Position numbers and translations under genes: made by a program. Shown here one piece after another: positions 20,401 through 28,383 of a stretch of DNA of 64,000 nucleotides; the first letter of the stretch is position 1; each line of letters starts with the position of its first letter. This DNA is from Akkermansia massiliensis. GTDB lineage: Bacteria; Verrucomicrobiota; Verrucomicrobiia; Verrucomicrobiales; Akkermansiaceae. The notes under the pieces are model-generated. The model searched no databases, was not told the DNA's origin, and saw nothing but the letters and a program-made list of their open reading frames with translations. Location of the stretch: contig NZ_JAMGSI010000001.1 in the NCBI RefSeq assembly GCF_023516715.1, forward strand, positions 372,001-436,000, read 5' to 3'.

Positions 20401-23400
20401 AGCTGGGGGACAGCATTGACATCCAGAACAACTCCACGCTGGCCTTTGCCCGCGACTTCTCCTACGGCGGCGTCATCAGCGGCACGGCCGGCAGCACGGT
20501 ATCCGTAAACGCCGGAACGCTGGAGCTCACCGGAGCGAACACCTTCCTGGGCACCCTCTCCATTGCGGGCGGCGCTACGGCGCGGCTGGGTGACGGGAGC
20601 GCCTGGGCCGGGGCCCTCTCCGGAGCCGGTTCCCTGGTCGTCGACACCACGGGGAATATAACGCTGGCGGCCGGCAACACCGGGTTCACCGGTTCCACTA
20701 CGCTCTCCGGAACGGGCACCGTCACCCTCGCGGGGGCCGACTCCCTGGGGTCCGGGCGGGTCACCGTCAACAACGGGATTCTTGACCTGGCCTCCCAGAA
20801 TGCGGCCAACGCCATCCTGATCACGAAGGGAAGCCTGGCAAACGCGGGAGCTAAAACCACCGGAAACGTGGAAGTGGCCGCTTCCGCCGGAACGCAGGGC
20901 GCCCTGAACACCATCAATCTGGGCGGTCTGTCCGGCTCCATGGTCGGCTCCATCGTCATGGAAGACTACTCCCGGCTCACCGGCATCTCCGGCGGCCTGG
21001 ACATGACGGGAAAGACGGTGACGCTGAAACTGGATTCCGGCAGCCTTACCGCGGGCGGAACAACCGGGCAGGGCGTCATTGATGCGGACAGCCTGACGCT
21101 CTCCGCCGCCAACACGACCATCAACCTCAGCAACCAGGGCGTCCTGGACCTGCTCTCCGCCAACCGGGATTCCGCCGACGGCGTAGGGCTGGTGCTGACG
21201 ACGGGAACGCTGACCGTGGACAACTACAAGCAGATAGCCTTCTCCCCGCTTCTGGCCTCCCTCGGTTATGCCGTGACGGAAGTCCTGGGCGCGGACGGAA
21301 CGCTGATGGTCAGCGGCAATACGGACCTCGTCTACCTCGTGGACACCACGCCCAACTCGGACAACCCCAACATCAGCGACTACGCCGCCCTGGATCCCTA
21401 CAAGGCCGTGGGCATCAACGGAACCACGCTCAATGTAAGCCTGAACGGTGCTCCTGAAGCCTCCCGGAACGGAGACGGCCTGAAAGTCAGCAACCTGATC
21501 GGCAGCAATGGCGCTCTGGTGGTGACGAATACGGCGGCGGACGCTGCCGCCAACCATGCCGTGGTGGACCTGATCCAGAACGTGGACGCCGGAGGCAACA
21601 GCTACGGCGGCACCATCAGCGGGGACCATGTGGACTTTATCAAGAAAGGAGCGGAAACCCTCACCGTGGAAGGCAGCTTCACCGGAAATGACTCCATGCT
21701 GAGCTCCACGGAAGGGAACATTGTCCTGAACGGTACGGGCAACAGCCTCACTACGCTGGAGCTCGCCGGGGGAGACATCACGCTGGGCGGCAGGAATGAC
21801 GGCGCCTCCCGCGTGACGACGGTGGAAAACCTGGCCTCCGGCACGGGTGGAGGAACCCTGGACCTGGGCCGCGGCGCCCAGCTGGTCCTCACCGGCCAGC
21901 AGGCCGGCAGCCATGTGACTGATGTGACCATCTCCGGTGACGGCACGCTGACCCTCGGAGGAATGGGAACGGACTCCTCCCTGACGCTGGGCAACGGCTC
22001 CTCCCTGGACGGCGTTCTGCTGGACATCCGGGAAGGTTCCGCGCTTTCCACCGCGGCCGGCTCCGTGAATACGGTCTCCGGCCTGACGGGCGGGGGCGCC
22101 CTGAAGCTGAGCGGCGCGGAAATGACGGTGGACTCCTCCGCCTCCCATACCTTCACCGGTACGCTGGACGGCGCATCCGGAACGCTCAACGTCAAATCCG
22201 GCAACGGCAGCGTGCAGACCATCAAGGGTGCGGGCAATGCCGGCTACAACCTGAACGTGAGCGACGGCGGCGCGCTGACCCTGGCCGGCGCGGCTGCGGA
22301 AGGCGGTAATCCCGCCCAGGCTGCCTACAAGGGCATTACAGTGAACGGAGGCACGCTCAACATCGGCAGTGCGGACGCTCCCAAGACCCAGTTGACTCTT
22401 GGCACGGACGGCTTGAGCGTGACGGGGAACAGCACGGTTACCATCACCACGTCCTCCACCACGGTGGATGGCCTGGGGAACCCCTTCGTCACCTCCAGCG
22501 GAAACATTACGCTGGGCGACGGAACGGGAGAAGTGACGCTGGTCATGACCAACCTGGACACCCTGGTGACGGGGAGCACGGAAACGCTGAACATGGAACT
22601 GTTCAAGACGACGGACGGCGCGCTGGTATCCCTGGGCGACAACGTCACCCTCCAGGACATGATCCTCAGCTCCCTGTATGAAAACCTGTCTCTGACCACG
22701 AATGACAGCATGACGGCCATCATCCTCACCGGCACGGCGCGCACGGAAAACATCTTCCGTGACTCCTCCCTGACGCGGAACGCGGCCACCGGGGCGGACC
22801 TGCTGTGGAACTCCCGCTACCATATGGAGGAAGGCACCACCCTGCGCGACTTCTACACCTCCGTTCTGCTCTCCCAGAACGCGGGCGACTACTCCGGCGC
22901 GGCCCGCAAGCTGGCCGCCGCCGCGGGCAGCACGGTCACCAGCCTGGGCATCGCCCAGCGTGACTCCCTGCGCGACCAGATGGGCTGGATCCGCAACCGC
23001 GTGGCGCAGATGGGCGTGAACCCCGCGTACGTCCATGAGGACATGCCGTACTTCCACATGTGGATGCAGGGCACCGGGTCTTATGCCAAGCTGGACACCA
23101 AGGGGGATGAAAGCGGCTATGAGCTCACCACCTGGGGCGGAACGGTAGGCATGGACGTGGACATCAACGACAACTTCACCGCTGGCGCGGCCTTCACGGC
23201 CAACTACGGAAGCCTCACGGCGAATGCGGCGGATACCGCGGACGGTGACCTGGACAGCTACTACGTCAACCTGTTCGCCCGGTACCAGTCCCGTAAATGG
23301 TCCCACCTGCTTATCCTGACGGGCGGCTGGAATGATGCCAAACTCACGCGCACGGTGGATTACGGCTCGGGCTCCTACCAGGCCCACGGCAGTACCACCG

Positions 23401-23900
23401 GGTCCGGCTTCGGCGCCATGTACGAGCTGGCGTACGACATCGCCCTCAATGAAGACAAGAGCGTGATTCTCCAGCCCCTGTTCAACGCCTCCATCGTGAC
23501 GACGCGCATGGACGGCTACAGTGAAAGCGGCTCCGCCGGAAATGCCGGGCTGAGGGTGGAGGACCAGGAACTGACCACGGCCGCAGTCGCCGTGGGCGCC
23601 AGACTCTCCGGCCTCATGGGCTCCAACGTCTTCGGGCGTGAAGCGCTGGGTGAAATCCGGGTGAACGTCTCCCAGGACATGGGCGACCGCCGCGGGCAGG
23701 CCAATGTGGGCTTCCTGGCGGACCCCTCCTACACGCGTCCGGTGTACGGCGCCAAGGTGGGAAGCACGGCCTTCCAGGCCGGTGTGGGGTTGAGCGTCCC
23801 CGTAGGCACCCAGGGCGTCATCTTCGTGGACGGCAATGCGGACATCCGCAGCGGTTCCAGCTCCATCAACGGAAGCATCGGCTACCGCTACAACTTCTAA
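14451..23900 (+). CDS. Giant type V autotransporter
   Basis: About 3149 residues. The start is taken at the ATG of MKLHLPLNLLAALITSFSG, which opens a long signal peptide ending near SQAYAADV; a TTG ten codons earlier (14421) is in frame. The passenger is Gly/Thr/Asn-rich with many copies of the autotransporter-associated beta-strand repeat (GTGTLVLG, GSGTYNGTI, LTLTGANTFLGTL types), predicted as a very long beta-helix. The C-terminal 280 residues or so form the outer membrane barrel, with YFHMWMQGTGSYAKLD and the closing SINGSIGYRYNF with terminal Phe. Likely a surface adhesin or matrix protein; the ligand is unknown. No Cys-rich or protease domain is seen. Transcribed from the switch B promoter, read here as ON. 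Confidence 0.9.
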   Translation: MKLHLPLNLLAALITSFSGVTLGTATFAGVSGLLITVSQAYAADVAFNGTQVNVAAGGSSTYDVGTVTASTTLNFAGAGNATITNLNGDAPEAVLTVNRVANGGTALSTLTLNGAGTFNGIISLYSNTTGGTQNNILNLNHALAAQNATIKLGGYGYATGASVLKAGVNTSISKLVHNNTAALITGEGTTLTITGDSSSYGGSFGGTVTVDYTGGGTFTLGNSDKSAALTPAASADATLKISSGTLSLFSGNVNWSQKLVMGDGTTLTVQDGPAVSGYYNYDATSINGDGFTFSGAATFGTGVNLTTQYGKNIKFTGVLTAASGFSISGTDSEYTYYTLTGTENQIGGTIAITRNSTSLGINASGSLGTAAVTTSSGSQYLTYYGTAGEAADVIDNSITGAGNFVAQSGWVHLSENVALTGTYTVNSGAVLSKAGSISAALAGGRLDAGNGTMNVTGLTGNGTISASAGTMNFQDAFTVGETMGILANGSGTITGNVTVDGGRLYYTSMDNVGSVLQNVTLTSGLIDFSGFQEFQDLFGSEALVNTSYNLGVDLGTGFTLADIDESLYTITTVDGKTVITFTGSGAYDTAWDSAWGLENAPTSGAGTLADQQTLALYNIRAASMQEGFGSVNVVTGTGDLTGVTLAGGYYNTATNATATEITTGIWTDVLGGNYGLIIGGSYANNWSGTGKWNITGDVHTQIQGDTSVNWVVGGNYKDGQAAGITGNVYVSVDGNAVVKGSVIGGGTAAHNSTNNIDGSTFVVVRSMQSVTDETVSLNSVARGFIIGGSAYEANSTSSAAITGSTNVTIDLGTASGTFVKSIVGGSYSGSSGTYTINGDSNVSITAASDAVFTGAIYGGGYGTAGTSTVRGNSNLTLDGGAYTGALYAGGGGARSAVNGNATLTVKKAVFRAGSTLNVSEGTVGGTSSLLLGGYGNTADQAISFSNTVITGFDIVTMFQNSFFTGNLKVDGSSTLALAGDAGTGINVNGTFALSAEGELNLDLTGFGALTDGMSVLSTTGLTNISSIKAVFADGVAGTITLSNNGRDLVYTAETLLLWAGGENGVWSAENIWTDGGTPATYADGLAVSFADQAGVATSAVQLDSEVSPGSMLVRNTTTRYELAGTGVIANTAVTKEGTGTLVLGSASILGTGTTVAVNQGVLAFGYDTDLPATGITWGAGSSLGAANGATVTVNLGTVTNPAFSLAADTNSFINLVTPSDLTFGNNITGAGSVRKTGTGLLKLTGANSGHLIVQEGNVQIGGGSTAINWGSAGSSVTLQNGTSLIIAGNSAHHTIGSDLILGTAASDAVSLKWVDASQANATNYQHNFTGTVTVNGAATLVGRDNWAKEMGFTGTLTGAGSLTYSRGGGDGRYNSNGKLIIGGDASGFTGMITMNAANGYSTGLDMRTSMAQGGVTLTSGTDTTGFAFMRVLGDIEIASLDGTANSQVGAVGGARTLTVGSGTYNGTITDHGVAIAYGATTISYDTTGVLSLTKVSDETLTLGGTVSYTGLTNIQGGTVALTAAGATSLGNITMAANTRMTTAGALNLAASSTLTLDISSSIGVGGAFGAGTFNLTLNGLEGITEAGEYTLISAASGLDAASAIFNWAGYTGDETLIYTLEQTGATLKLVVTSAGDVWIWQGTEGMTWSDTNTGAQWGIDGSADTAAGQNLVFNSSGAGTVTLSGAVNPASITVNNAAGSDYVFASDGTGKIAQGTLTKRGEGKLTLNLDNTGWAGAISLQQGELVAQVANSLGSGAVTITGGTLTLATADVQPGMGMINLQGGSLNLASGAFATAFTADNMTWTDGSLILGENVTATAAKALANGKTVELAAGSMLTVSGANDNTALNLDASGTGTISVGLGTSYGANVLNMSTAFQGTLSVTSGYFQLNNVTMGADGTVNLADSNVRAEWNGTAGGAFANDIIFTGNQIFATKDFTLSGDLSGTAFSTQGGGNITLTGGVNLDGQLKVHRGTVTVNSANVTKLGDSIDIQNNSTLAFARDFSYGGVISGTAGSTVSVNAGTLELTGANTFLGTLSIAGGATARLGDGSAWAGALSGAGSLVVDTTGNITLAAGNTGFTGSTTLSGTGTVTLAGADSLGSGRVTVNNGILDLASQNAANAILITKGSLANAGAKTTGNVEVAASAGTQGALNTINLGGLSGSMVGSIVMEDYSRLTGISGGLDMTGKTVTLKLDSGSLTAGGTTGQGVIDADSLTLSAANTTINLSNQGVLDLLSANRDSADGVGLVLTTGTLTVDNYKQIAFSPLLASLGYAVTEVLGADGTLMVSGNTDLVYLVDTTPNSDNPNISDYAALDPYKAVGINGTTLNVSLNGAPEASRNGDGLKVSNLIGSNGALVVTNTAADAAANHAVVDLIQNVDAGGNSYGGTISGDHVDFIKKGAETLTVEGSFTGNDSMLSSTEGNIVLNGTGNSLTTLELAGGDITLGGRNDGASRVTTVENLASGTGGGTLDLGRGAQLVLTGQQAGSHVTDVTISGDGTLTLGGMGTDSSLTLGNGSSLDGVLLDIREGSALSTAAGSVNTVSGLTGGGALKLSGAEMTVDSSASHTFTGTLDGASGTLNVKSGNGSVQTIKGAGNAGYNLNVSDGGALTLAGAAAEGGNPAQAAYKGITVNGGTLNIGSADAPKTQLTLGTDGLSVTGNSTVTITTSSTTVDGLGNPFVTSSGNITLGDGTGEVTLVMTNLDTLVTGSTETLNMELFKTTDGALVSLGDNVTLQDMILSSLYENLSLTTNDSMTAIILTGTARTENIFRDSSLTRNAATGADLLWNSRYHMEEGTTLRDFYTSVLLSQNAGDYSGAARKLAAAAGSTVTSLGIAQRDSLRDQMGWIRNRVAQMGVNPAYVHEDMPYFHMWMQGTGSYAKLDTKGDESGYELTTWGGTVGMDVDINDNFTAGAAFTANYGSLTANAADTADGDLDSYYVNLFARYQSRKWSHLLILTGGWNDAKLTRTVDYGSGSYQAHGSTTGSGFGAMYELAYDIALNEDKSVILQPLFNASIVTTRMDGYSESGSAGNAGLRVEDQELTTAAVAVGARLSGLMGSNVFGREALGEIRVNVSQDMGDRRGQANVGFLADPSYTRPVYGAKVGSTAFQAGVGLSVPVGTQGVIFVDGNADIRSGSSSINGSIGYRYNF

Positions 23901-23922
23901 AGGAAGAAAACGTCAGTTAATC

Positions 23923-23960
23923 AGAAGGCCGCTGCGGAATAATCCGCAGCGGCCTTCTTC
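23923..23960 (+). terminator. Hairpin terminator after the giant autotransporter
   Basis: A 15-bp stem, GAAGGCCGCTGCGGA (23924-23938) and its complement (23943-23957), loop ATAA, followed by only a few T. Confidence 0.7.
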
Positions 23961-24024
23961 GTGAATGGGCGGGATTTCTTTATAGGATAACGTGAAGAGT
24001 GATTTCCGCCCTCTCATGGGCGGC

Positions 24025-24435
24025 TTACTTCCATTCCCATTCAACGGGCGTTTCCATGTCCGGCCTCAGCGCCTGGCGGACCGGGCAGCTCATGGCCGTT
24101 TTTTCCAGCATGGAACGGAGGGGATGGCTGCTTTCCAGGGGCATTACGGCCTTCAGCTCAATCTTTTCAATCCCCTTGGAGGATTCCACCGCGCGCGCCA
24201 GAACGCGCATGCCTTTCAGGTCCACGCCCTTTCTGGCCGCGACCACGGAAACCAGGCTCATCATGCAGGAGGCGAGCGTGGAACCGAGCATCACGCCGGG
24301 GGAGGGAAACTCCGCGCGGCCTTCAAAAGAGGCGGGCAGGTCCGTGGCAAAAGTGATGTTGGAGGGAATGTAGGTGGTTTCACAGCGGAATTGCCCGACG
24401 TTCTCCGTCTCGGAGGTGTAATGAGTATCAGTCAT
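24025..24435 (-). CDS. OsmC/Ohr family protein
   Basis: A 136-residue cytoplasmic protein of the OsmC fold. The two family cysteines are visible: ASCMMSLV near residue 57 and AMSCPVRQAL near residue 114. Family members reduce organic hydroperoxides with these thiols, or act on reactive sulfur or electrophiles; which applies here is not known. A standalone gene with no obvious partner, convergent with the autotransporter upstream. Confidence 0.85.
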   Translation of the reverse strand: MTDTHYTSETENVGQFRCETTYIPSNITFATDLPASFEGRAEFPSPGVMLGSTLASCMMSLVSVVAARKGVDLKGMRVLARAVESSKGIEKIELKAVMPLESSHPLRSMLEKTAMSCPVRQALRPDMETPVEWEWK

Positions 24436-24616
24436 AGGAGTGTGACAGCGGAACCCTGGATCGAGTTCACCTGAATTTGGTTATTTTTTTAGTTGGGCCG
24501 TCGCGGAAATCCGATTTGCAGGGGTGCCGGTCCATTCCGGCATGCGCGGCAAAGCCCCCCCTTATCCCCGTTCTCCTGTGCTTGCCAGGAAATCAATCCT
24601 GATCTGATGCAGCCCT

Positions 24617-24928
24617 TCACCGAGCTTCATCACCATCCGTTCCTTTCACGATGATGGCGTGGCTGTCAACGGAATCTTCACGCAGTGACTTGATCTGCCG
24701 GTATTCTTCCGAAGAAAAGCAGCGTTCCAGGCTTTCCCTGGAGGGAAAACGGATGACGATCACGCGGTCCGGCTTCCACCCGGAGCTCAGCGGAATGACC
24801 TCATTGGTCCTGACCAGGTATTCGCCGCCGTGTTTTTCAACAATGGGCTTCACTTCCCGGATGTAGGAATCGTATGGAGTGTCTGCATCGGAGCTTAAAG
24901 AAACCGTTACGATAAAATAATAGCTCAT
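24617..24928 (-). CDS. DUF1330-like small protein
   Basis: 103 residues beginning MSYYFIVTVSLSSDADTPYDSYIREVKPIVEKHGGEYLVR. This resembles the dimeric alpha/beta-barrel fold of DUF1330, including the central PDRVIVIRFPSRESLERCF segment. The ATG at 24928 is preferred over one 14 codons upstream because a good ribosome binding site (GGAAGGAT) directly precedes it. Function unknown; cytoplasmic. Confidence 0.75.
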   Translation of the reverse strand: MSYYFIVTVSLSSDADTPYDSYIREVKPIVEKHGGEYLVRTNEVIPLSSGWKPDRVIVIRFPSRESLERCFSSEEYRQIKSLREDSVDSHAIIVKGTDGDEAR

Positions 24929-25207
24929 ATCCTTCCTTTCCCTGGTGGCCGGCCCCTGTGCGGCTGCCATGAAATGCTCCGTGGGGAATTCGCAGTTTTC
25001 ATGATTCGCCGGAAGCGTCCGGTGCCTTGACAGGGAGACTAAAGCCGGAGGGCTTTGCTGTCAATCCGTCTTCCGGGCTTGCCCGGACCCGTGGCGCCTC
25101 CTTGTTTGTGGGAATCGCTTTACAAGGGCAGGGGCCCTTGTTTCCGGGGATGCGGTTATCAGGAGAACGGATGGGGAGGGAGGTTTCCCCGGCTTGAACG
25201 GAAAAGC

Positions 25208-26371
25208 TTACGGAGTGTGTTCCGGGTGCCCTTCCGCCAGAATGCGCCGGATGGGTTCCGCGTAAAGCTCCGGCTCCAGCAGGAAGGAATCGTGCCCTTT
25301 TGTGGAAACGATGGTATGGAACTCCACGGGAATGCGCGCGGATTCCAGCTGCGCCACAAAATCCTGCTGTTCCGCCGGGCGGAAGCAGCAATCCGTATCA
25401 ATGGAAAAGACGAGCGAGGGAATTCCTGCGCGGCGGAAGCCTTCCAGAGCGGTTTTAAACGTTCCGTCCGGAGCGTGGTCGCGGATGTCGAACTCCGCCC
25501 ACATGTCCGCAATGCGGATGTAGGCGTTCGCGTCAAAGCGTTCCGCAAACTTGGTCCCCTGGTGCAGCATGTAGCTCTGTGTGCTGCGGGTGGGCGTCAT
25601 CCATGTGAGCAGTCCGGACTTGCCCCCCACTTCCTTTCTGGCGCGCTGTTCCAGGCCTTCCTGGTATACGAACGACTTGTGGCCGATGATGCGCGCGAAC
25701 GCCAGCCCCTTTTTGGGGGCCGGTCCCTGGTAATAGTCGCCCCCGCGGAAATCCGGATCAAGCTCGATGGCCAGGATTTGTTCAAACAGGGACAAACGGT
25801 GTTCAATGGAAGCCCGGTAGCCGGAGCCGATGGAAATGAAGCTCCGGACCCGTTCCGGGAACTGGCACGCGAAGCTGAGGGCGATCAGGCCGCCTACGGA
25901 CGGTCCTGCCAGATGGATGCGTTCTATTCCCAGGCTGTCCAGCAGAAGAGCCTGGAGGCGCGCCTGGTCCGCCGCCTCCACATGCGGGAAACGGGAGCCG
26001 TAGGGCAGGCCGTCCGTAGGGGATGGGCTGGCCGGTCCGGTGGTGCCGTAGCAGCCCCCCAGGTAATTGGCGCAGATGATGCAGAAGCGGTCCGTATCCA
26101 GCGGCTTGCCGGGGCCGATGATGCTGTTCCACCAGCCCTCGTGGTTTTCCGGCTTCCAGAGGGACCCGGTGCCCGGAACTTCCGGATTGTAACCGTAGGC
26201 GTGCTGGCTGCCGGAAAGAGCGTGGAACAGCAGGATTACGTTGTCCTTCTCCGGCGTCAGGGCGCCGTACTGCTCGTAGGCCACGCGCACCTTGTCCAGC
26301 ACGGCGCCGTTCCGCAGGGAAAAGGAGCCGGGCAGGTCCAGAAATCTGGTTTGGACGGTGGGAAGCTGCAT
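25208..26371 (-). CDS. metX: Homoserine O-acetyltransferase
   Basis: Transfers acetyl from acetyl-CoA to homoserine, the activation step of methionine synthesis. The 387-residue alpha/beta hydrolase has the family pattern: LLFHALSGSQHAYG (oxyanion region), GSLWKPENHEGWWNSIIGPGKPLDTDRF, CANYLGGCYGTTGPAS and the nucleophile elbow AGPSVGGLIAL (catalytic Ser). FSIDTDCCF and TKGHDSFLLE supply the Asp and His. The elbow reads GPSVGG rather than the commoner GGSMGG. It is a single gene. Some relatives use succinyl-CoA, which cannot be excluded by eye. Confidence 0.9.
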   Translation of the reverse strand: MQLPTVQTRFLDLPGSFSLRNGAVLDKVRVAYEQYGALTPEKDNVILLFHALSGSQHAYGYNPEVPGTGSLWKPENHEGWWNSIIGPGKPLDTDRFCIICANYLGGCYGTTGPASPSPTDGLPYGSRFPHVEAADQARLQALLLDSLGIERIHLAGPSVGGLIALSFACQFPERVRSFISIGSGYRASIEHRLSLFEQILAIELDPDFRGGDYYQGPAPKKGLAFARIIGHKSFVYQEGLEQRARKEVGGKSGLLTWMTPTRSTQSYMLHQGTKFAERFDANAYIRIADMWAEFDIRDHAPDGTFKTALEGFRRAGIPSLVFSIDTDCCFRPAEQQDFVAQLESARIPVEFHTIVSTKGHDSFLLEPELYAEPIRRILAEGHPEHTP

Positions 26372-26398
26372 GGATGTGCGGGAAGGGGCTTTGTCAGC

Positions 26399-26432
26399 AA
26401 AAAAAGACCGGCACCCGGCGGGCGGCGGTCTT
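26399..26432 (-). terminator. Terminator of rpmJ
   Basis: On the minus strand, AAGACCG (26426-26432) pairs with CGGTCTT (26404-26410), followed by a T run (the A run at 26399-26405 on the plus strand). It lies between rpmJ and metX. Confidence 0.65.
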
Positions 26433-26457
26433 CTTGAAATCTGTGTTGGGCCAGGGT

Positions 26458-26622
26458 TTACTTGACGCCCTTCTTGGAAAGACGCGTACCTGCCGTGGCG
26501 CCCTGGCGGGCTTTAAACTTGGGATTGCTCTTGCAAATCACATACAGCGTGCCCTTGCGCTTCACGATTTGGCAGTCTGCGTGGCGGCGCTTCATAGAGG
26601 CTAAGGAAGAAAGAACTTTCAT
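26458..26622 (-). CDS. rpmJ: 50S ribosomal protein bL36
   Basis: 54 residues starting [41 protein letters not shown], the classic bL36 sequence, with a Lys-rich C-terminal extension. Cys and His residues that bind zinc in one class of L36 are largely replaced. The start at 26622 is fixed by the family N-terminus, although the frame is open upstream. A standalone gene, not in the usual ribosomal operon, with its own promoter. Confidence 0.93.
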   Translation of the reverse strand: MKVLSSLASMKRRHADCQIVKRKGTLYVICKSNPKFKARQGATAGTRLSKKGVK

Positions 26623-26661
26623 GGTGTGTAACTCCGGTTTGGTGTTCGGTTCGGGAGACGG

Positions 26662-26689
26662 AATATACCGTTTGGTTAAGAATTGTAAA
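26662..26689 (-). promoter_or_regulatory. Promoter of rpmJ
   Basis: On the minus strand TTTACA (26684-26689), 16 bp, TATATT (26662-26667). This predicts a leader of about 33 nt. Confidence 0.6.
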
Positions 26690-26771
26690 GTCATTTCTTT
26701 ACCAAAAGTAAAATTGCAGTTCCGGACGAACTGCTTCTGCGGCTTGCGGAAGAGAAGATAGTACGCATGGA

Positions 26772-26786
26772 CGGATTTGTAATCCG
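26772..26786 (-). repeat. Inverted repeat C-left
   Basis: CGGATT-ACA-AATCCG on the minus strand; exact inverse of C-right. Confidence 0.85.
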
Positions 26787-27049
26787 AAGTCAAGCCTACA
26801 AAATTGAAAGAAAAAAGGTTTGGGCAAATTTCGCTTGCCGGTGCCCGGTGATTTTGCGGCTCCGTCGCCTGGGAGCGGAAGGCTCCCGCCTTTCGTGGTT
26901 GAAACCCGTTCTGTAGCGCAGCGGAAGCTTCCGTTCAATAACCGTTGCCGCATACCGCCTGGCTGGGGAAAGGAGCTGGGTAATATCAATTAAGGTTCGT
27001 ACCCACGATGCCGGAGTTTCGCGAAGGACAGCTTTTCCCGACTGTAGAA

Positions 27050-27078
27050 TCAATACCGGATTACAAATCCGGTATTGG
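27050..27078 (+). promoter_or_regulatory. Gene-side half promoter of the PEP-CTERM gene at 27146 (switch C)
   Basis: TATTGG at 27073-27078 is a modest -10, preceded by the repeat as spacer and by TCAATA (27050-27055), a poor -35. Confidence 0.5.
27057..27071 (+). repeat. Inverted repeat C-right
   Basis: CGGATTACAAATCCG, exact inverse of 26772-26786. Confidence 0.85.
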
Positions 27079-27145
27079 TTTTGCATGGAAGGGAAGGTTC
27101 TGGATATTCCCTTCAACCAACTGACGATCAACTCTGTTTAAGATA

Positions 27146-27868
27146 ATGAAAAAGACATTCTTAACCATCATGCTGGCTGCCGGCATTGGTTCCGCCTGCG
27201 CCGCAACTGCCGCCGCCTGGGAATTTTCTTCCGGCACTCCCTCGGAACAATTCATGACGGGAAGCGGCATCAATCTGGAAGGATGGAGCATTTCCTCCCC
27301 GGTCAATTCAGCGGCTTCCTATACGGACTGGGCGACGGTGACGGGCGGGGACCGCAACATTTCTACGCAGACGGTGGGCATGTGGCTGGATTTGTCCTCC
27401 CTGGGGTCTGCCGCCACTATTTACAGCTTTGGAGAGACGGGTTCTCTCCGCGGCCTCCAGCTTGTTTACAACGGGGACGGCACGTTTACTTCCAGGAGAA
27501 CGGGAGAAGCGGGCCAGACCTTCACCATTGGGCAGGACGTCATTGACGGAGGATGGTTCAACCTCTCCATGTCCCTCAGTACGGATACCACCACCCGGAA
27601 AACGGATTTCCAGATTTTCCTGAACGGGGAAAACATCGTGGATACCCCCCAGTTGTTCGCGGGGCTCAACGGCGGCCAGAACGGAACCGTGACCGTCGGC
27701 GGAGGCACGACGGATGAACATTCCTTCAGCATCGCGGATTTCAAGGCTTATGGTACCGCATTGACGGGACAGGAAATCAAGGAGGCGTGGAACATGGTTC
27801 CCGAACCAGCGGCCGCCTCCTTGAGCGTTCTGGGACTGATGGCGCTGCTGGTGCGCCGCCGGAAGTGA
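27146..27868 (+). CDS. PEP-CTERM secreted protein with LamG-like domain
   Basis: 240 residues. The signal peptide MKKTFLTIMLAAGIGSACA is followed by a beta-sandwich of concanavalin A/LamG type (IYSFGETGSLRGLQLVYNGDGTF, GGWFNLSMSLSTD, DFQIFLNGENI). The C-terminus has the sorting tail: VPEP, a hydrophobic helix, then RRRK. By family knowledge exosortase cleaves at this tail and the protein is exported to or beyond the outer membrane. The ligand is unknown; carbohydrate binding is plausible from the fold only. It lies just downstream of invertible switch C. Confidence 0.85.
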   Translation: MKKTFLTIMLAAGIGSACAATAAAWEFSSGTPSEQFMTGSGINLEGWSISSPVNSAASYTDWATVTGGDRNISTQTVGMWLDLSSLGSAATIYSFGETGSLRGLQLVYNGDGTFTSRRTGEAGQTFTIGQDVIDGGWFNLSMSLSTDTTTRKTDFQIFLNGENIVDTPQLFAGLNGGQNGTVTVGGGTTDEHSFSIADFKAYGTALTGQEIKEAWNMVPEPAAASLSVLGLMALLVRRRK

Positions 27869-27908
27869 GAGAGGCGGAAAAAATACATTTCAAACGGCAG
27901 GCAGCAGG

Positions 27909-27941
27909 GCGGACATTTCCGGTGGGAATGTCCGCTTTTTT
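27909..27941 (+). terminator. Terminator after the PEP-CTERM gene
   Basis: GCGGACATT (27909-27917) pairs with AATGTCCGC (27927-27935), followed by six T. Confidence 0.85.
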
Positions 27942-27947
27942 ATTGTT

Positions 27948-28205
27948 TCACGGAACTGTTGCAGAAAGACGGCTCTTCTTTTTCCAATGGCGGCTCTGGG
28001 CCGCCATGTACTGGTGAGTTTCTGTTTTTCCCGGCCCTTCCTTCGGACGTGCGGATGTCATGTAAACGGTATCCGCTGTCCGGACGGGATACATCTTTTC
28101 CATGATCTGCTGCGGTCCGGGTCCCTGTATGGCCCCGGGCTGCAGCTTGCGGCAGTTGCAGCCTTCCGGAAACTTTTTCCTGCATTTGGAGGAGTAACAG
28201 TTCAT
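27948..28205 (-). CDS. Possible small Cys-rich hypothetical protein
   Basis: An 85-residue frame starting MNCYSSKCRKKFPEGCNCRK, with codon use like the neighbours in its first half. There is no recognised domain, no clear ribosome binding site and no signal peptide. It occupies an otherwise empty 440-bp gap before the acyltransferase fusion. It may be chance coding in GC-rich DNA. Confidence 0.25.
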   Translation of the reverse strand: MNCYSSKCRKKFPEGCNCRKLQPGAIQGPGPQQIMEKMYPVRTADTVYMTSARPKEGPGKTETHQYMAAQSRHWKKKSRLSATVP

Positions 28206-28383
28206 GGTGAAATCCGGAACGGGACGGGAGGGCGGTGCAGTTTCCGTTCCGGCAGCGGTTCTTTTCCGCCGTGGGAAGGAAGCATGGAACGGGGCTTCCC
28301 GGGACGGCAGGCCGCCGGAACGCGGGAAGGAAGCCGCATGCGGGAGAATAAAGGGTTTGTGGACCGGAAGGGATTCGTATAAA

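Larger units (their letters stand above)
26772..27071. other. Putative invertible segment, switch C (read as OFF)
   Basis: Inverted copies of CGGATTACAAATCCG at 26772-26786 (complement) and 27057-27071 enclose 270 bp without a gene. TTGACT (26788-26793, minus strand) sits just inside the left copy and points away from the PEP-CTERM gene, toward CCATGC. At the gene-side copy the -35 position reads TCAATA. Inversion would join TTGACT to TATTGG across a 17-bp spacer. Confidence 0.65.

Noticed and set aside
19566-23387. A 1273-codon open frame antisense to the giant autotransporter
   Set aside because: It is a shadow of a GC-rich repetitive gene: Gly/Arg/Gln/His-rich sequence without any domain, and the sense strand has a signal peptide and beta-barrel.
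25055-26437. A 460-codon plus-strand frame over metX
   Set aside because: No recognisable family; the minus strand encodes an intact MetX with its catalytic triad.
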